Numbered from the stretch's first letter, positions 1-9,520 are shown. The stretch is DNA of 46,875 nucleotides from a bacterium (GCA_017478515.1 JAFVDH010000047.1:1-46875), one strand, 5' to 3'. The notes: generated from the sequence alone by a model not told the origin. Program-made: numbers and translations.

Positions 1-4
1 AAAT

Positions 5-112
5 TCAACTCCGTAGACAGGCTCACTCATCCTCTCTTCGTTACGGCGGTTCACTTTGTCAACTTCGTAGACAGGCTCACTCATCCTCACTTCGTTGCGG
101 TGGTTCGCTTTG
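5..112. repeat. 54-bp tandem repeat, about two copies, at window edge
   Basis: Two direct copies (5-58 and 59-112) differ at only a few positions, and a third copy is aborted after a few bases at 113. The unit is visibly richer in G+C than the AT-rich surroundings. The period of 54 is a multiple of three and both strands are open: the plus frame from base 1 reads VDRLTHP-containing units to a stop at 127-129, and the minus strand reads RMSEPVY-containing units. The array may continue left of the window, so it could be the tail of a repetitive gene or an intergenic repeat family. No start codon is visible, so I do not call a CDS. The remaining bases 130-210 show nothing recognisable. Confidence 0.75.
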
Positions 113-210
113 TCAAAATTGCATTTTAATCTATTGCTGGGTGTTAGGGGGGATTTTCTATTTTTTGGGGTTATACATAAAACAAAAAATTTGCAAGAAA
201 TAAATAAAAC

Positions 211-240
211 AAAAGAGCCCAAGTTTACTCGGGCTCTTTT
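211..240 (-). terminator. Intrinsic terminator for the 266-868 gene
   Basis: A perfect 10-bp stem (AAAAGAGCCC against GGGCTCTTTT) encloses a 10-nt loop. On the minus strand it is followed by a T-rich run. It lies 26 bp past the stop of the minus-strand gene. A-rich and T-rich flanks on both sides mean it could also work in the plus direction. Confidence 0.85.
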
Positions 241-265
241 GTTTGTTACCTATTCTTATTGCTTA

Positions 266-868
266 TTATGCTAGACCGAATGATGGTGCTGTATTTTGAG
301 CTTCACTTGATTCAGCTTTTTTGCAATTTTCGTATTCAGCATTTACAAGTTTTAATTGTGAATCAATGTTTTCTAATTCCATTGAAATTTGGCTGTCTTT
401 ATTTTGTAATTGAGCTAATTCAACTTTGCTTGTTGCATCCATTACGCTGTTAATTACGTTTGTTGCATAAGATGCTTGCATTTGTGATTGATATTGAACT
501 TGGCTGTATATTGGTTGGATTTGAGAGAAATCATTTGCATCTAATGAGATTTCTTGTCCGCCTGCTGAGATTTTTTGACCGTTTAACAATGCTTGTAAGT
601 CTTGAGAAGAACAAGTAGCTAAACCTTTAGAATTTAATAATTGTTTAACTGTATCATTTGATGATAAACCACTAAGAACATTACCTAGAACGAACATTTG
701 AGAAGAAGTTGACAATTGATTTTTTGCGGCTTGAATTGCTTGTTGTTTATCAGCAATTTGTGAAGCAATTGTTTGTTGTTCTTGGCTTAATTGCATTTGT
801 CTGTATGACAATTGATTGATTTTAGCCTTTAATTGTAATTTTCTTCCTGCGTAAAGTAAGAAACCCAT
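266..868 (-). CDS. Hypothetical coiled-coil protein, 200 aa
   Basis: No function is recognised. There is no classical signal peptide: the protein opens with MGFLLYAGRK and runs straight into Q/L/K-rich amphipathic helix (about residues 10-50). A Ser/Asn/Gly-rich middle follows, then a C-terminal coiled coil (about 140-185, with IDSQLKLVNAE) and a short unstructured tail. The gene at 43660-44178 has the same build and a similar C-terminal coiled-coil motif, so the two look like paralogues. The start is supported by GGAG 9 nt before the ATG. The gene stands alone, with a 184-bp upstream gap and its own terminator at 211-240. Size and build would suit a secreted or structural filament-like protein, but that is speculation. 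Confidence 0.8.
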   Translation of the reverse strand: MGFLLYAGRKLQLKAKINQLSYRQMQLSQEQQTIASQIADKQQAIQAAKNQLSTSSQMFVLGNVLSGLSSNDTVKQLLNSKGLATCSSQDLQALLNGQKISAGGQEISLDANDFSQIQPIYSQVQYQSQMQASYATNVINSVMDATSKVELAQLQNKDSQISMELENIDSQLKLVNAEYENCKKAESSEAQNTAPSFGLA

Positions 869-1052
869 TTTTTTGTTCTCCGTGTGTTTAATGTCCTCGT
901 ACTTTAATAAAGTATTTTTTGTTAAAAAAATTGCTTTTTTTGTTCTATGTTTCTTAATATTTCTTAATAAATACTACGTTAAAACTTTAAAACCTCGATA
1001 TATCAACAATTTCGAGTTCTTAAAGTTTATTAATATATTTTGTAAAATAAAG

Positions 1053-2120
1053 TTATCTTTGTAAAAGTCGTCTTAATTCATCAGGTCTTGATGATTTAGC
1101 AAGAGCATCGTCAAGTGCAATAAGTTTTTGGTTGAATAAGTCTTTTAGAGCCATTTCAAGGGTTTGCATACCACTACCCTGATTTGTTTGAATTGTTGAA
1201 TAAATTTGTGCCGCTTTTGCCTCACGAATAAGGTTTGCAATAGCAGGGTTAACAATCATTATTTCTTGTGCAAGAATACGACCTTGTTTAGAACCGTCAG
1301 GCATAAGCCTTGGAAGCAGGGTTTGCGATAATACGGCTACCAGCGATGTTGAAAGCTGTATACGTATTTGTTGTTGCTGCCCCTCAGGAAATACGTCAAT
1401 AATACGATCAATTGTTTGAGATGCAGAAGACGTATGAAGTGTTCCAAATACTAAGTGACCTGTTTCGGCTGCAGTAATTGCAAGACGAATCGTTTCCAAG
1501 TCACGCATCTCACCTACCAATATAACGTCAGGATCTTCTCTCAGTGCGGAACGTAATGCATTAGAAAAAGAACGTGTATCTTGACCAAGTTCACGTTGGT
1601 GAATAATACTTTTTTTAGACTTATGAACAAATTCTATCGGGTCTTCAATTGTCAGAATATGTTCCGCTCTTGTAGAGTTAATGTAATCAATCATAGTTGC
1701 AAGAGTTGTAGATTTACCGGAACCTGTAGGGCCTGTAACCAACACTAAACCTCTTGGTTTATCTGATATTTTTTTTACAATATCAGGAAGTCCAAGTGTA
1801 TCAAATGACGGAGCAACCGAATTGATTGTTCTGAAAGCTGCAGCATAACTGCCCTTATCTTTATATATATTAACACGAAATCTGCTTAAGCCCTGCACAC
1901 CGTATGAAAAATCAAGTTCCCATTCTTGTTCCAATCTTCTTCTTTGTTCGTTAGAAAGCATCGGGAAAACCAATGATTCAACGTCATCAGGCGACAGAAC
2001 CTGTTGTTCAACTCTTATTAATCTACCATCAACACGAATAACGGGAGGCAATCCTGCCGAAATATGTAAATCACTTGCCTTTTTATATGTAGCCAGTTCC
2101 AATAATTCTTCAATTAGCAT
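1053..2120 (-). CDS. pilT: Type IV pilus retraction ATPase PilT
   Basis: A hexameric cytoplasmic ATPase that depolymerises type IV pilus fibres and so powers twitching and DNA uptake. The 355 aa length is normal for PilT. Visible landmarks are Walker A GPTGSGKST (about 130-138), an Asp box with LTIEDPIEF, Walker B with EDPDVILVGEMRD, a His box with GTLHTSSA, and the NLIRE plus GMQTLEMAL C-terminal signature that separates PilT from the assembly ATPases PilB and GspE. No pilus structural genes lie next to it here. It is divergent from lepA across 73 bp. The start is the ATG at 2118-2120, placed exactly 6 nt after a TAAGAT -10 box with no Shine-Dalgarno, which predicts a leaderless mRNA. Confidence 0.95.
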   Translation of the reverse strand: MLIEELLELATYKKASDLHISAGLPPVIRVDGRLIRVEQQVLSPDDVESLVFPMLSNEQRRRLEQEWELDFSYGVQGLSRFRVNIYKDKGSYAAAFRTINSVAPSFDTLGLPDIVKKISDKPRGLVLVTGPTGSGKSTTLATMIDYINSTRAEHILTIEDPIEFVHKSKKSIIHQRELGQDTRSFSNALRSALREDPDVILVGEMRDLETIRLAITAAETGHLVFGTLHTSSASQTIDRIIDVFPEGQQQQIRIQLSTSLVAVLSQTLLPRLMPDGSKQGRILAQEIMIVNPAIANLIREAKAAQIYSTIQTNQGSGMQTLEMALKDLFNQKLIALDDALAKSSRPDELRRLLQR

Positions 2121-2126
2121 ACATTT

Positions 2127-2154
2127 ATCTTATAATTTAAAGAATAAAAGTCAA
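2127..2154 (-). promoter_or_regulatory. pilT promoter, predicted leaderless
   Basis: Reading the minus strand, TTGACT (2149-2154), a 16-nt spacer and TAAGAT (2127-2132) are followed by exactly 6 nt and then the pilT ATG, so the expected +1 is the A of the start codon. The -35 boxes of pilT and lepA are only 3 bp apart. Confidence 0.7.
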
Positions 2155-2157
2155 TAG

Positions 2158-2187
2158 TTTACAAATCTTCTCTTTTATAGATATAAT
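2158..2187 (+). promoter_or_regulatory. lepA promoter, predicted leaderless
   Basis: TTTACA (2158-2163), an 18-nt spacer and TATAAT (2182-2187), then exactly 6 nt to the lepA ATG at 2194. No Shine-Dalgarno is present. Confidence 0.7.
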
Positions 2188-2193
2188 AATACT

Positions 2194-3999
2194 ATGAAGT
2201 ATAGAGAGAACGTAAGAAATTTTTGTATTATAGCTCATATTGACCACGGCAAGTCAACACTTGCAGACAGATTACTTGAGGCTACGGAAACAATAAGTAA
2301 GCGTGATATGCAGGATCAGCTGCTTGATTCGATGGATATTGAACGTGAACGTGGTATAACCATAAAATTAAATACTGCAAGAATGAAGTATAAAGCCAAT
2401 GATGGAAAAGATTACGAATTAAATCTTATCGACACACCGGGGCACGTTGATTTTACATATGAAGTATCTCGTTCGTTAGCCGCATGCGAAGGTGCATTGC
2501 TGATTGTAGATGCTACACAAGGTGTTGAGGCACAAACTCTTGCAAATGTTTATCTTGCTGCTGAGCAGAATTTGGAAATACTTCCCGTAATAAATAAGAT
2601 TGATTTGCCATCGGCTGATGTTGAAAGAGTAAAAGCTGAAATTGAAGAAGTTTTAGGAATTGATGCGTCATTGGCAATACCTGTAAGTGCTAAGACAGGT
2701 GAGGGTATTGATAAAGTTCTTGAGGCTGTTGTTGAACTTATTCCTCCTCCTAAGGATACTTCTGACAAGCCTTTGCGTGCACTTGTATTTGATAGTGCGT
2801 ATGATTCATACTTAGGAACTGTTTGCTTATTTAAGATTATGGACGGACAGATTAAAAATGGAGATAAAATCAGATTTATGGCGACAGGCAAAGAATATGA
2901 TGTTGTCGAATTGGGTTATTTAACACCAAACAGAGTTCCGTGTGACTCATTGAAATGTGGTGATGTAGGATATTTTGCCGGTTCTATTAAAGAAATTACA
3001 CGTTTTGTCGGCGATACAATAACTACTATTGATAATCCTGCTGATGAACCTTTACCCGGTTATCAGGAGGCATTGCCAATGGTATTTTCAGGTTTGTATC
3101 CTGTTGATAATGAAGATTATCAGGATTTAAAAGAGGCTTTGGAAAAATTAAAATTATCTGACAGCAGTATTACATTTGAACCTGAAACATCTTCTGCGTT
3201 AGGTTTTGGATTCAGATGCGGCTTTTTAGGAATGCTGCATATGGAAATTGCACAGGAGAGATTAGAAAGAGAATATAACTTATCTCTTGTTACAACTGCA
3301 CCATCTGTTGTATACCATGTTCATACTACCAATAATGAAATTTTAGAAATTGATAACCCTGCAAATCTTCCTCCGGCAGGTCAAATTGACTACATCGAAG
3401 AACCGTATGTTAAGGTTGACATTATTGCTCCAAACGAATATACAGGAACATTAATGGATTTAACTCAATCAAAACGAGGAATTTTTGTTAACATGACTTA
3501 TCTGGATAAAGTTCGTGTAAATCTTGAGTATCACATTCCTTTAAGTGAAGTTATTACTGATTTTTATGACCAGCTTAAATCACGAACAAAGGGTTATGCA
3601 AGTATGGATTACGAGTTCTGTGATTATAAAAAATCAAGTCTTGTGAAATTAGATGTTATGCTGGCGGGCGAAGTTGTAGATGCGTTGTCCGTAATCTGTC
3701 ATAAGGATAATGCTTTTTACATTGGTCAAAAATTGACTGAAAAATTAAAAACTATTATTCCGAGACAGCTGTTTGAAGTTCCTATTCAGGCTGCAATCGG
3801 AGGCAGAGTTATTGCAAGAACTAATATTAAGGCTTTGCGTAAGAGCGTACTTGATAAATGCTACGGCGGTGACATTACCCGTAAAAGAAAATTGCTTGAA
3901 AAACAAAAACGTGGTAAAAAACGTATGAAAGCTGTCGGAAGAGTTGAAGTCCCTCAAGAGGCATTTATGGCGGTTCTTAGTCTGGACGAAGAAGAATAG
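2194..3999 (+). CDS. lepA: Elongation factor 4 (LepA), ribosomal back-translocase GTPase
   Basis: A translational GTPase that acts on stalled or mis-translocated ribosomes. The 601 aa length is standard for the family. The G domain starts at once, with G1 AHIDHGKST (about 14-22), the switch I region with ERERGIT, G3 DTPGHVDF and G4 NKID. EF-G-like domains II, III and V follow, and the characteristic LepA C-terminal domain ends with the basic segment [18 protein letters not shown] and a VEVPQEAF motif. The ATG at 2194 is preceded by a -10 box at 6-nt spacing and no ribosome binding site, so initiation is probably leaderless. It converges on the response regulator gene with a 23-bp gap and no terminator between them. 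Confidence 0.97.
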   Translation: MKYRENVRNFCIIAHIDHGKSTLADRLLEATETISKRDMQDQLLDSMDIERERGITIKLNTARMKYKANDGKDYELNLIDTPGHVDFTYEVSRSLAACEGALLIVDATQGVEAQTLANVYLAAEQNLEILPVINKIDLPSADVERVKAEIEEVLGIDASLAIPVSAKTGEGIDKVLEAVVELIPPPKDTSDKPLRALVFDSAYDSYLGTVCLFKIMDGQIKNGDKIRFMATGKEYDVVELGYLTPNRVPCDSLKCGDVGYFAGSIKEITRFVGDTITTIDNPADEPLPGYQEALPMVFSGLYPVDNEDYQDLKEALEKLKLSDSSITFEPETSSALGFGFRCGFLGMLHMEIAQERLEREYNLSLVTTAPSVVYHVHTTNNEILEIDNPANLPPAGQIDYIEEPYVKVDIIAPNEYTGTLMDLTQSKRGIFVNMTYLDKVRVNLEYHIPLSEVITDFYDQLKSRTKGYASMDYEFCDYKKSSLVKLDVMLAGEVVDALSVICHKDNAFYIGQKLTEKLKTIIPRQLFEVPIQAAIGGRVIARTNIKALRKSVLDKCYGGDITRKRKLLEKQKRGKKRMKAVGRVEVPQEAFMAVLSLDEEE

Positions 4000-4022
4000 A
4001 AATACTCTATTAAAAATTTGAA

Positions 4023-4721
4023 TTAAATATTCAATTTGTATCCGCCGCCATATATTGTTTCTATGTATTTTTTACCATTGGAAATTTTGTCGATTTTACT
4101 TCTTAAGTGTCGAATATGTACTCTGATGGTTTCTACATCATCGCTTGGAGAATAGCCCCAAACATCTTGCAGAAGTTTTGACGATGAAACCATGTTTCCA
4201 TGGTTTTGGAAAAGCAGATTAAATATATCGAATTCTATAGGCGTAAGTTTAGCGGTATTTTCGCCAATTTTTACGCTGTACGATTCAGGAAGAAGTGTAA
4301 TTTCACCAATAGTGAGAAGTTCTCTGTTTGTCATTGATTCAGGAATTTGTTTTGCTCTTTTTAAAATTGCTCTCAGTCTAACCTGTAATTCTTCCATTTC
4401 AAATGGCTTACAGAGGTAATCATCAACGCCAATATCAAAGCCGGTAACTTTGTCTTTAAGCTGAGATAATGCCGTTAGCATAAGTATCGGAATTTCTTTC
4501 GTTTCTTCATTTTGTCTTATTCGTTGTGCAACGGTAAAGCCGTCAACTTCAGGCATCATACAGTCAAGTATTATTGCATTAGGCAGCTCTTGTTTTGCTA
4601 ATGCAAAGCCCTCAATTCCGTCATACGCCTGCATAACATTATAACCGTTAAGTTCTAAATTGACTTTAATAAGTTCATTAATTGCTGTATCGTCATCTAC
4701 AACAAGTATTTTTATATCCAT
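4023..4721 (-). CDS. OmpR/PhoB-family response regulator, RpaA-like
   Basis: A two-domain DNA-binding response regulator of 232 aa. The receiver has acidic residues D10/D11, phosphoacceptor D53 (ILDCMMPEVDG), T83 and K105 (DYLCKPFE). The C-terminal winged helix (about 130-232) contains VWGYSPSDDVETIRVHIRHL and ends IYGGGYKL. That segment and the N-terminal half read closely like cyanobacterial RpaA, the output regulator of the circadian clock and phycobilisome association, rather than generic PhoB. The cognate kinase (SasA type) and clock genes are not in the window. The start ATG follows TATAAT at exactly 6 nt with no ribosome binding site. Response-regulator identity is certain; orthology to RpaA is likely but inferred from remembered sequence. 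Confidence 0.9.
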   Translation of the reverse strand: MDIKILVVDDDTAINELIKVNLELNGYNVMQAYDGIEGFALAKQELPNAIILDCMMPEVDGFTVAQRIRQNEETKEIPILMLTALSQLKDKVTGFDIGVDDYLCKPFEMEELQVRLRAILKRAKQIPESMTNRELLTIGEITLLPESYSVKIGENTAKLTPIEFDIFNLLFQNHGNMVSSSKLLQDVWGYSPSDDVETIRVHIRHLRSKIDKISNGKKYIETIYGGGYKLNI

Positions 4722-4727
4722 ATAATA

Positions 4728-4733
4728 ATTATA
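4728..4733 (-). promoter_or_regulatory. -10 box of RpaA-like gene, predicted leaderless
   Basis: Minus-strand TATAAT lies exactly 6 nt before the ATG at 4719-4721. No convincing -35 element and no Shine-Dalgarno are visible. Confidence 0.6.
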
Positions 4734-4828
4734 TAACTAAATTTTTGTTTTTACATGACAACTTCTGTTGACTTCCTACGCTAAATATCTTGACCTTTAT
4801 CGATTTTGTAACTCAGCTATAACAATTG

Positions 4829-4837
4829 TGGTATAAT
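4829..4837 (+). promoter_or_regulatory. Extended -10 promoter of uvrC, leaderless
   Basis: TGGTATAAT is an extended -10 (TGn plus TATAAT at 4832-4837), followed by 6 nt and the ATG at 4844. It overlaps an in-frame upstream TTG at 4826, which argues against that longer start. Confidence 0.7.
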
Positions 4838-4843
4838 TTAGGC

Positions 4844-6502
4844 ATGAATGAATTATTGGCACAAACTCTTAAAGTTCTCCCCGATTCGCCCGGCTGTTAC
4901 CTTTATTATGACAAGGATGGAACAATTATATATGTCGGCACGGCCAAAAATTTAAAAAAGCGTATAAAAAGTTACTTTAGAAAAACAGTAGACAGATTAA
5001 AAACAAAAGTTCTGGTGTCGCATATTGAAAAGTTAGAATATATTTTAACTGATTCTGAGGCCGAAGCCCTTATTCTGGAAGCTCAGCTTATAAAAAAACA
5101 TAAGCCTAAATATAATATTCTTTTAAAAGATGATAAAAAATATCCGTATTTTTTAATTACCGACGAAGAATATCCAAGAATTACCGTTGTACGCAAAAAA
5201 AATATAAATCCCGATAAAGGAAGATTTTACGGGCCATATACTGATGCCAGAGCAATGTATGCGACATTAGATTTTTTAAAAAAACTTTTCCCTCTTAAGC
5301 AATGTAAAACTCCTAAATTTAAATCAAGACCCTGCATTTATTATGATATTGGACGTTGTATGGCACCATGTCAGGGAAAGATTTCTCCTCAAGAATATCA
5401 GCTGCTCATAGCACAAGCAGAACTCTTTTTAAAAGGGAAACAGTCGGAACTTCTGAAAAAACTTATGGAACAAATTCAGAAGTATTCTGATACTGAGCAA
5501 TTTGAAAAAGCAGCAAGACTTCGTGACAGCTATTTTGATTTGCAAAAAACGCTTGAAAAACAAAAGGTTGTTACTGAAAATACTAAACTTAATGAAGATG
5601 TTCTTTCATTTTTATACGAAAATGGCATTTTTATTGCCGTTGTTATGCAAATTCGGGAGGGCAGACTTATTGATAAAAAGCAATTCGCTTACACAAATCA
5701 ATTTGACGAAGATATAACTCTGCTTATTGAAACTTTTATAAGAGATTACTATAATATGCTCCAACAGGATTTTCCTGATAGAATTCTTTCGTCACATCTG
5801 GAAAATTTTGATAAAAAGCCATATGAAGAATGGCTGAATATTTTATCAGGTAAAAATATTAAAATATCATACGGCAAAACTCAAAAAGGCAGTGAATTAT
5901 TAAAGCTTGCGAAAAAAAATGCTCAAAACCTTATGGATACAACAAAAATTGAAGAAATGAATAAAATAATAGATGATTTTAATGAGGTTGGGGCTTATAT
6001 AAAAGAAAAATTAAATTTAAATAATTTCCCCTATCGTATGGAATGCTATGATATCTCACATATTCAAGGAACAAATACGGTTGCATCAATGGTGGTGTTT
6101 GTAAATGGTGTGAGCAAAAAATCCGAGTACCGAAAATTTAAAGTAAAATCTACAGAGGGAAAGCCTGATGATTTTATGTCGATGAAAGAAGTTCTTTCCA
6201 GACGTTTTAACCGCCTTGGTGATAAGGGTTGGGACAAGCCCGATTTAATTATTATTGATGGCGGTAAGGGGCAGCTGTCTTCGGTAATGGAAATTGTTAA
6301 AGATATGAATATTACGGGTATTGATTTTGTAAGTTTGGCTAAAAGAGAGGAAGAAATATTTTTGCCTGAAAATTCCTCACCTGTTATTTTTCCGAAAAAC
6401 TCTAATGCATTATTTTTGTTTCAAAGAATACGTGATGAAGCACATAGATTTGCAATTACATACCACAGAAAACTTAGAACTAAGCAATCTATTAAAAAAT
6501 AA
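4844..6502 (+). CDS. uvrC: Excinuclease ABC subunit C, lacking the C-terminal HhH domain
   Basis: The dual-incision nuclease of UvrABC nucleotide excision repair. The N-terminal GIY-YIG domain (about 10-90) carries LPDSPGCYLYY and IIYVGTAKNLKKR. A Cys cluster (CKTPKFKSRPCIYYDIGRC) follows, then the UVR/UvrB-binding motif near residue 215 (FEKAARLRD) and the RNase H-like nuclease half (YDISHIQGT, DLIIIDGGKGQL, and RIRDEAHRFAITYHRK at the end). The protein stops at KLRTKQSIKK, exactly where most UvrC proteins continue into tandem helix-hairpin-helix motifs. It is 552 aa, against about 600 or more usually. Only 53 bp separate the stop from dnaJ, so a frameshifted HhH is not hidden downstream. 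The start at 4844 was chosen over a TTG at 4826 because of the promoter position. Confidence 0.95.
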   Translation: MNELLAQTLKVLPDSPGCYLYYDKDGTIIYVGTAKNLKKRIKSYFRKTVDRLKTKVLVSHIEKLEYILTDSEAEALILEAQLIKKHKPKYNILLKDDKKYPYFLITDEEYPRITVVRKKNINPDKGRFYGPYTDARAMYATLDFLKKLFPLKQCKTPKFKSRPCIYYDIGRCMAPCQGKISPQEYQLLIAQAELFLKGKQSELLKKLMEQIQKYSDTEQFEKAARLRDSYFDLQKTLEKQKVVTENTKLNEDVLSFLYENGIFIAVVMQIREGRLIDKKQFAYTNQFDEDITLLIETFIRDYYNMLQQDFPDRILSSHLENFDKKPYEEWLNILSGKNIKISYGKTQKGSELLKLAKKNAQNLMDTTKIEEMNKIIDDFNEVGAYIKEKLNLNNFPYRMECYDISHIQGTNTVASMVVFVNGVSKKSEYRKFKVKSTEGKPDDFMSMKEVLSRRFNRLGDKGWDKPDLIIIDGGKGQLSSVMEIVKDMNITGIDFVSLAKREEEIFLPENSSPVIFPKNSNALFLFQRIRDEAHRFAITYHRKLRTKQSIKK

Positions 6503-6555
6503 TTAATATTTCGTTTATTTTAAAAATTTGTATTATCATGTAATATGGAGATAAT

Positions 6556-7605
6556 ATGAAATACAAAGATTACTATGAAATTTTAGGCGTAAAACGTGAT
6601 GCAGCCGAGGCAGAAATCAAATCTGCTTATCGTAAGCTTGCCAGAAAGTTTCACCCTGATGTTAACAAAACAAAAGAAGCTGAAGAAAAATTTAAAGAAA
6701 TCAATGAGGCCTATGAGGTTCTTGGAGATAAGGAAAAACGTAAACGTTATGACAGTTTGGGTGCTAACTGGCAGGGCGGTGCTGATTTTACGCCTCCTCC
6801 GGGATATGAAAATTTTGGATTTAATTTCAGCCAGGGCGGTGCTCAGGGATTTACGCAAAATATTAATTTTGGAGATTTAGGAGGATTTTCTGATTTCTTC
6901 TCATCATTGTTTGGTGATATGATGGGTGGAATGAGCGGAGCTGCTCGCTCTTCATCAGGTTCAAGACGACGTTCAAAGACGTCTGAGACGGGATTTGATG
7001 AAAATATTTATACTCAGCAAAAGTCTCCTAAAAAAGAAGATTTAGATATTACAAGAACAGTGTCTGTATCGGCTAAAGATATCATGGCCGGACATATTTC
7101 AGTTAGATTTAAAGTTATGGACAGATGCAATTCTTGTACGCCAAATTCAGGTTATTGCAGTTTTTGCGGAGGAACAGGAATTCGTTCTGAGGAAAAGAAT
7201 GTTAATGTTAAATTACCTGCCGAAATAAAAGAGGGACAAAAAATAAGACTTCGTAATGAGGGCAAGACCGGTGTCAGAGGTAATAAAGGTGATTTATATT
7301 TAATAATAAACCTAAAAGATTCTGAATATAAAATTGATGAGTCAAATTTAACGAAAGAAATAGAATTAACGCCGTCTCAGGCCGTACTCGGCGCAAAACT
7401 TGACGTTCAAACCTTGCATGGAACTGTAAATATCAAAATTCCTGCCGGTATGAATTCAGGAAAAACTTTAAGATTAAAGGATTTAGGTCTGCCTAAAAAA
7501 TCAGGAGGTTTTGGCGACTTAAACGTAAAGGCTAAAATTGTTATTCCTAAAAATCTTTCTCCACAGCAAATTGAGCTGTATAAACAACTTAGTGCTCTTG
7601 AATAG
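6556..7605 (+). CDS. DnaJ/CbpA-type J-domain co-chaperone with reduced zinc region
   Basis: An Hsp40 co-chaperone that stimulates DnaK. The J domain (residues 1-70) has [12 protein letters not shown], the HPD motif in KFHPDVNK, and a helix IV ending YDSLG. A Gly/Phe-rich linker with phosphorylation-prone Ser/Arg stretches (about 75-145) follows. The substrate-binding part contains only CNSC and CSFCGGTG, that is one possible zinc site in place of the four CxxCxGxG motifs of full DnaJ. The C-terminal beta domains (about 205-349) include the typical GDLYLIINL and GDLNVKAKI elements. It is therefore intermediate between DnaJ and CbpA. GGAG sits 6 nt before the ATG. The stop lies inside the 3' end of convergent mnmG, a 17-bp overlap. 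Confidence 0.9.
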   Translation: MKYKDYYEILGVKRDAAEAEIKSAYRKLARKFHPDVNKTKEAEEKFKEINEAYEVLGDKEKRKRYDSLGANWQGGADFTPPPGYENFGFNFSQGGAQGFTQNINFGDLGGFSDFFSSLFGDMMGGMSGAARSSSGSRRRSKTSETGFDENIYTQQKSPKKEDLDITRTVSVSAKDIMAGHISVRFKVMDRCNSCTPNSGYCSFCGGTGIRSEEKNVNVKLPAEIKEGQKIRLRNEGKTGVRGNKGDLYLIINLKDSEYKIDESNLTKEIELTPSQAVLGAKLDVQTLHGTVNIKIPAGMNSGKTLRLKDLGLPKKSGGFGDLNVKAKIVIPKNLSPQQIELYKQLSALE

Positions 7606-9487
7606 TTTCGTATTGATGACGTTCTAATAGTACCATTAGTATTGAGATATCGGCAGGTTTTACACCGCCTATTCTTGATGCTTGGGCAAGTGTTTTTGGT
7701 CGAATTTTTATAAGCTGTTCTCGAGTTTCAGTTGATATATGACCAACAGTATTATAATCAATATTTTCGGGAATTTTAAATTTTTCAAGTTTTTCAGAAT
7801 TATCCACTTGCTCCGTTTGGCGTTTTAGATAGCCGTCATATTTTACAAGAATTTCAACAGACTCATAAACTTCTTTTGAGATATTCATATTCTTTATTTC
7901 GGGTGATAATTCACAAATAGCCGTATATGGAATATTTGGACGTTTCAGTAATTCATATAAACGTATTCCTCTGTCAATATGCTCGTTGTATTTAGATAAA
8001 ATTTCGTCAGTTTCAGGAGTTTTAGACAATTTTATTTCTTTTAAAAGCTCAATTTGCTGTTTAATAGCATTTTGTTTATCTGTAAATAGTTTATATTGCA
8101 AATCATCTACTAAACCGACTTTATGCCCATACGGAGTCAATCTTTCGTCGGCATTATCCTGTCTTAGCAGAAGTCTGAATTCTGAGCGTGATGTAAGCAT
8201 TCTGTACGGCTCTGCAATGTCTTTTGTAACCAAATCATCGATTAACGTTCCGATATATGATGATGAACGTGAAAGTTCTAAAAGTTCAGAATTATTTAAA
8301 AAATTAAAAGCATTAATACCTGCAATAATACCTTGGGCAGCGGCTTCTTCGTAACCGCTTGTTCCGTTAATTTGACCTGCAAGAAATAATCCTTTAATAG
8401 TTTTACACATAAGAGAATGTGTGATTTGTACCGCAGGAACGTAATCATATTCAACTGCATAGGCCGGTTTTATTACGTGGGCATGCTCAAGACCCGGCAT
8501 TGTGCGAAGCATTTTTACCTGCACATCTGCAGGAAGACTGCTTGAAAAGCCTTGAATATACATTTCATAAGTATTTAGCCCCTCAGGTTCAATAAAAATA
8601 TGGTGTGACGGATTATTTGCAAATCTTACAACTTTATCCTCGATTGACGGGCAGTATCTTGGCCCAACGCCGTGAATAAGACCTTGATACAAAGGTGATT
8701 TATCAAGATTTGCCATAATTATTTTATGGGTTTCTTCATTTGTTCTTGTTAAATAACATTCATATTGCGGTCTGATAGGTCTATTGGGTTTAAAAGAATA
8801 AAAATTTAATTCCTTATCACCCGGTTGAACGGTCATTTTTGAATAATCAATAGTTCTTTTGTCAACACGGGGGGGAGTTCCTGTTTTTAATTTTTTAAGA
8901 GTTAATCCATGTTTTCTGAGAGAGTCAGACAAGCCAACTGCAGGCATCTCGCCCAATCTGCCCGCAGGATATGCCTTTAATCCGACATATATTTTACCGT
9001 CAAGCGATGTACCAGTTGTTAGAATAACAGCAGGGGCGTAATGTTCTATACCAAATTCATCAATAACAGAGGAAACTTGTCCGTCAGTAAGCTTAAGTTC
9101 CGTAATACAGGCCTGACGAATATGAATATTTTCTATACTTTCAATTACATTACGCATATAGGCCATGTAAGATTTTTTATCTGATTGAGCCCTTAATGCA
9201 CGAACAGCAGGGCCTTTTGAAGAATTTAAAACTTTCATTTGCAAATAAGTAGCATCAGCGGCTTCACCCATAACTCCGCCAAGTGCGTCAATTTCTCTTA
9301 CAAGTGTTGATTTAGCTGGGCCTCCTATTGCAGGATTACATGGCATTAGGGCAATATTATCTGCGTTGAGTGTGCACAAAAGTACTTGCAGACCTAATCT
9401 TGCAGCAGATATTGCGGCCTCGCATCCTGCATGCCCGGCACCAACTACTATACAATCGTATTTATTATTTACATAATCTCTGTTCAT
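7589..9487 (-). CDS. mnmG: tRNA uridine-34 carboxymethylaminomethyl modification enzyme MnmG (GidA)
   Basis: The FAD-dependent partner of MnmE; together they install the cmnm5/nm5 group on wobble uridine of tRNAs reading two-box codons. The 632 aa length is typical. The N-terminal Rossmann motif is [12 protein letters not shown], followed by the family signatures [11 protein letters not shown] and [21 protein letters not shown], the [16 protein letters not shown] motif, and the C-terminal helical MnmE/tRNA-binding region. I start at the ATG at 9485-9487. A TTG six codons earlier overlaps the -10 box. The promoter is leaderless and divergent from the 9527 gene. mnmE is not in the window, but an MnmC-like pair that could act on the same nucleotide is at 14371-16886. 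Confidence 0.97.
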   Translation of the reverse strand: MNRDYVNNKYDCIVVGAGHAGCEAAISAARLGLQVLLCTLNADNIALMPCNPAIGGPAKSTLVREIDALGGVMGEAADATYLQMKVLNSSKGPAVRALRAQSDKKSYMAYMRNVIESIENIHIRQACITELKLTDGQVSSVIDEFGIEHYAPAVILTTGTSLDGKIYVGLKAYPAGRLGEMPAVGLSDSLRKHGLTLKKLKTGTPPRVDKRTIDYSKMTVQPGDKELNFYSFKPNRPIRPQYECYLTRTNEETHKIIMANLDKSPLYQGLIHGVGPRYCPSIEDKVVRFANNPSHHIFIEPEGLNTYEMYIQGFSSSLPADVQVKMLRTMPGLEHAHVIKPAYAVEYDYVPAVQITHSLMCKTIKGLFLAGQINGTSGYEEAAAQGIIAGINAFNFLNNSELLELSRSSSYIGTLIDDLVTKDIAEPYRMLTSRSEFRLLLRQDNADERLTPYGHKVGLVDDLQYKLFTDKQNAIKQQIELLKEIKLSKTPETDEILSKYNEHIDRGIRLYELLKRPNIPYTAICELSPEIKNMNISKEVYESVEILVKYDGYLKRQTEQVDNSEKLEKFKIPENIDYNTVGHISTETREQLIKIRPKTLAQASRIGGVKPADISILMVLLERHQYETIQEH

Positions 9488-9493
9488 ATTTAA

Positions 9494-9499
9494 ATTATA
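9494..9499 (-). promoter_or_regulatory. -10 box of mnmG, predicted leaderless
   Basis: Minus-strand TATAAT with exactly 6 nt to the ATG. It faces the -10 box of the divergent gene 15 bp away, so polymerases at the two start sites must exclude each other. Confidence 0.65.
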
Positions 9500-9511
9500 G
9501 TACAAAAGTTA

Positions 9512-9520
9512 TGTTATAAT
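9512..9520 (+). promoter_or_regulatory. Extended -10 promoter of the 9527 gene, leaderless
   Basis: TGTTATAAT is an extended -10, followed by 6 nt and the ATG at 9527. There is no ribosome binding site. Confidence 0.7.

Noticed and set aside
1..129. Calling the tandem repeat a CDS or a CRISPR array
   Set aside because: There are no spacers between the copies, so it is not CRISPR; no start codon is visible and both strands are open, so a coding strand cannot be chosen.
873..1064. Plus-strand ORF of 63 aa between the coiled-coil gene and pilT
   Set aside because: It has no ribosome binding site, consists of Phe/Ile/Lys low-complexity from AT-rich intergenic DNA, and covers the upstream region of the minus-strand gene.
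6503..6555. Hidden HhH domain of UvrC after a frameshift
   Set aside because: The 53-bp gap is AT-rich, has stops in all frames and is too short for the domain.
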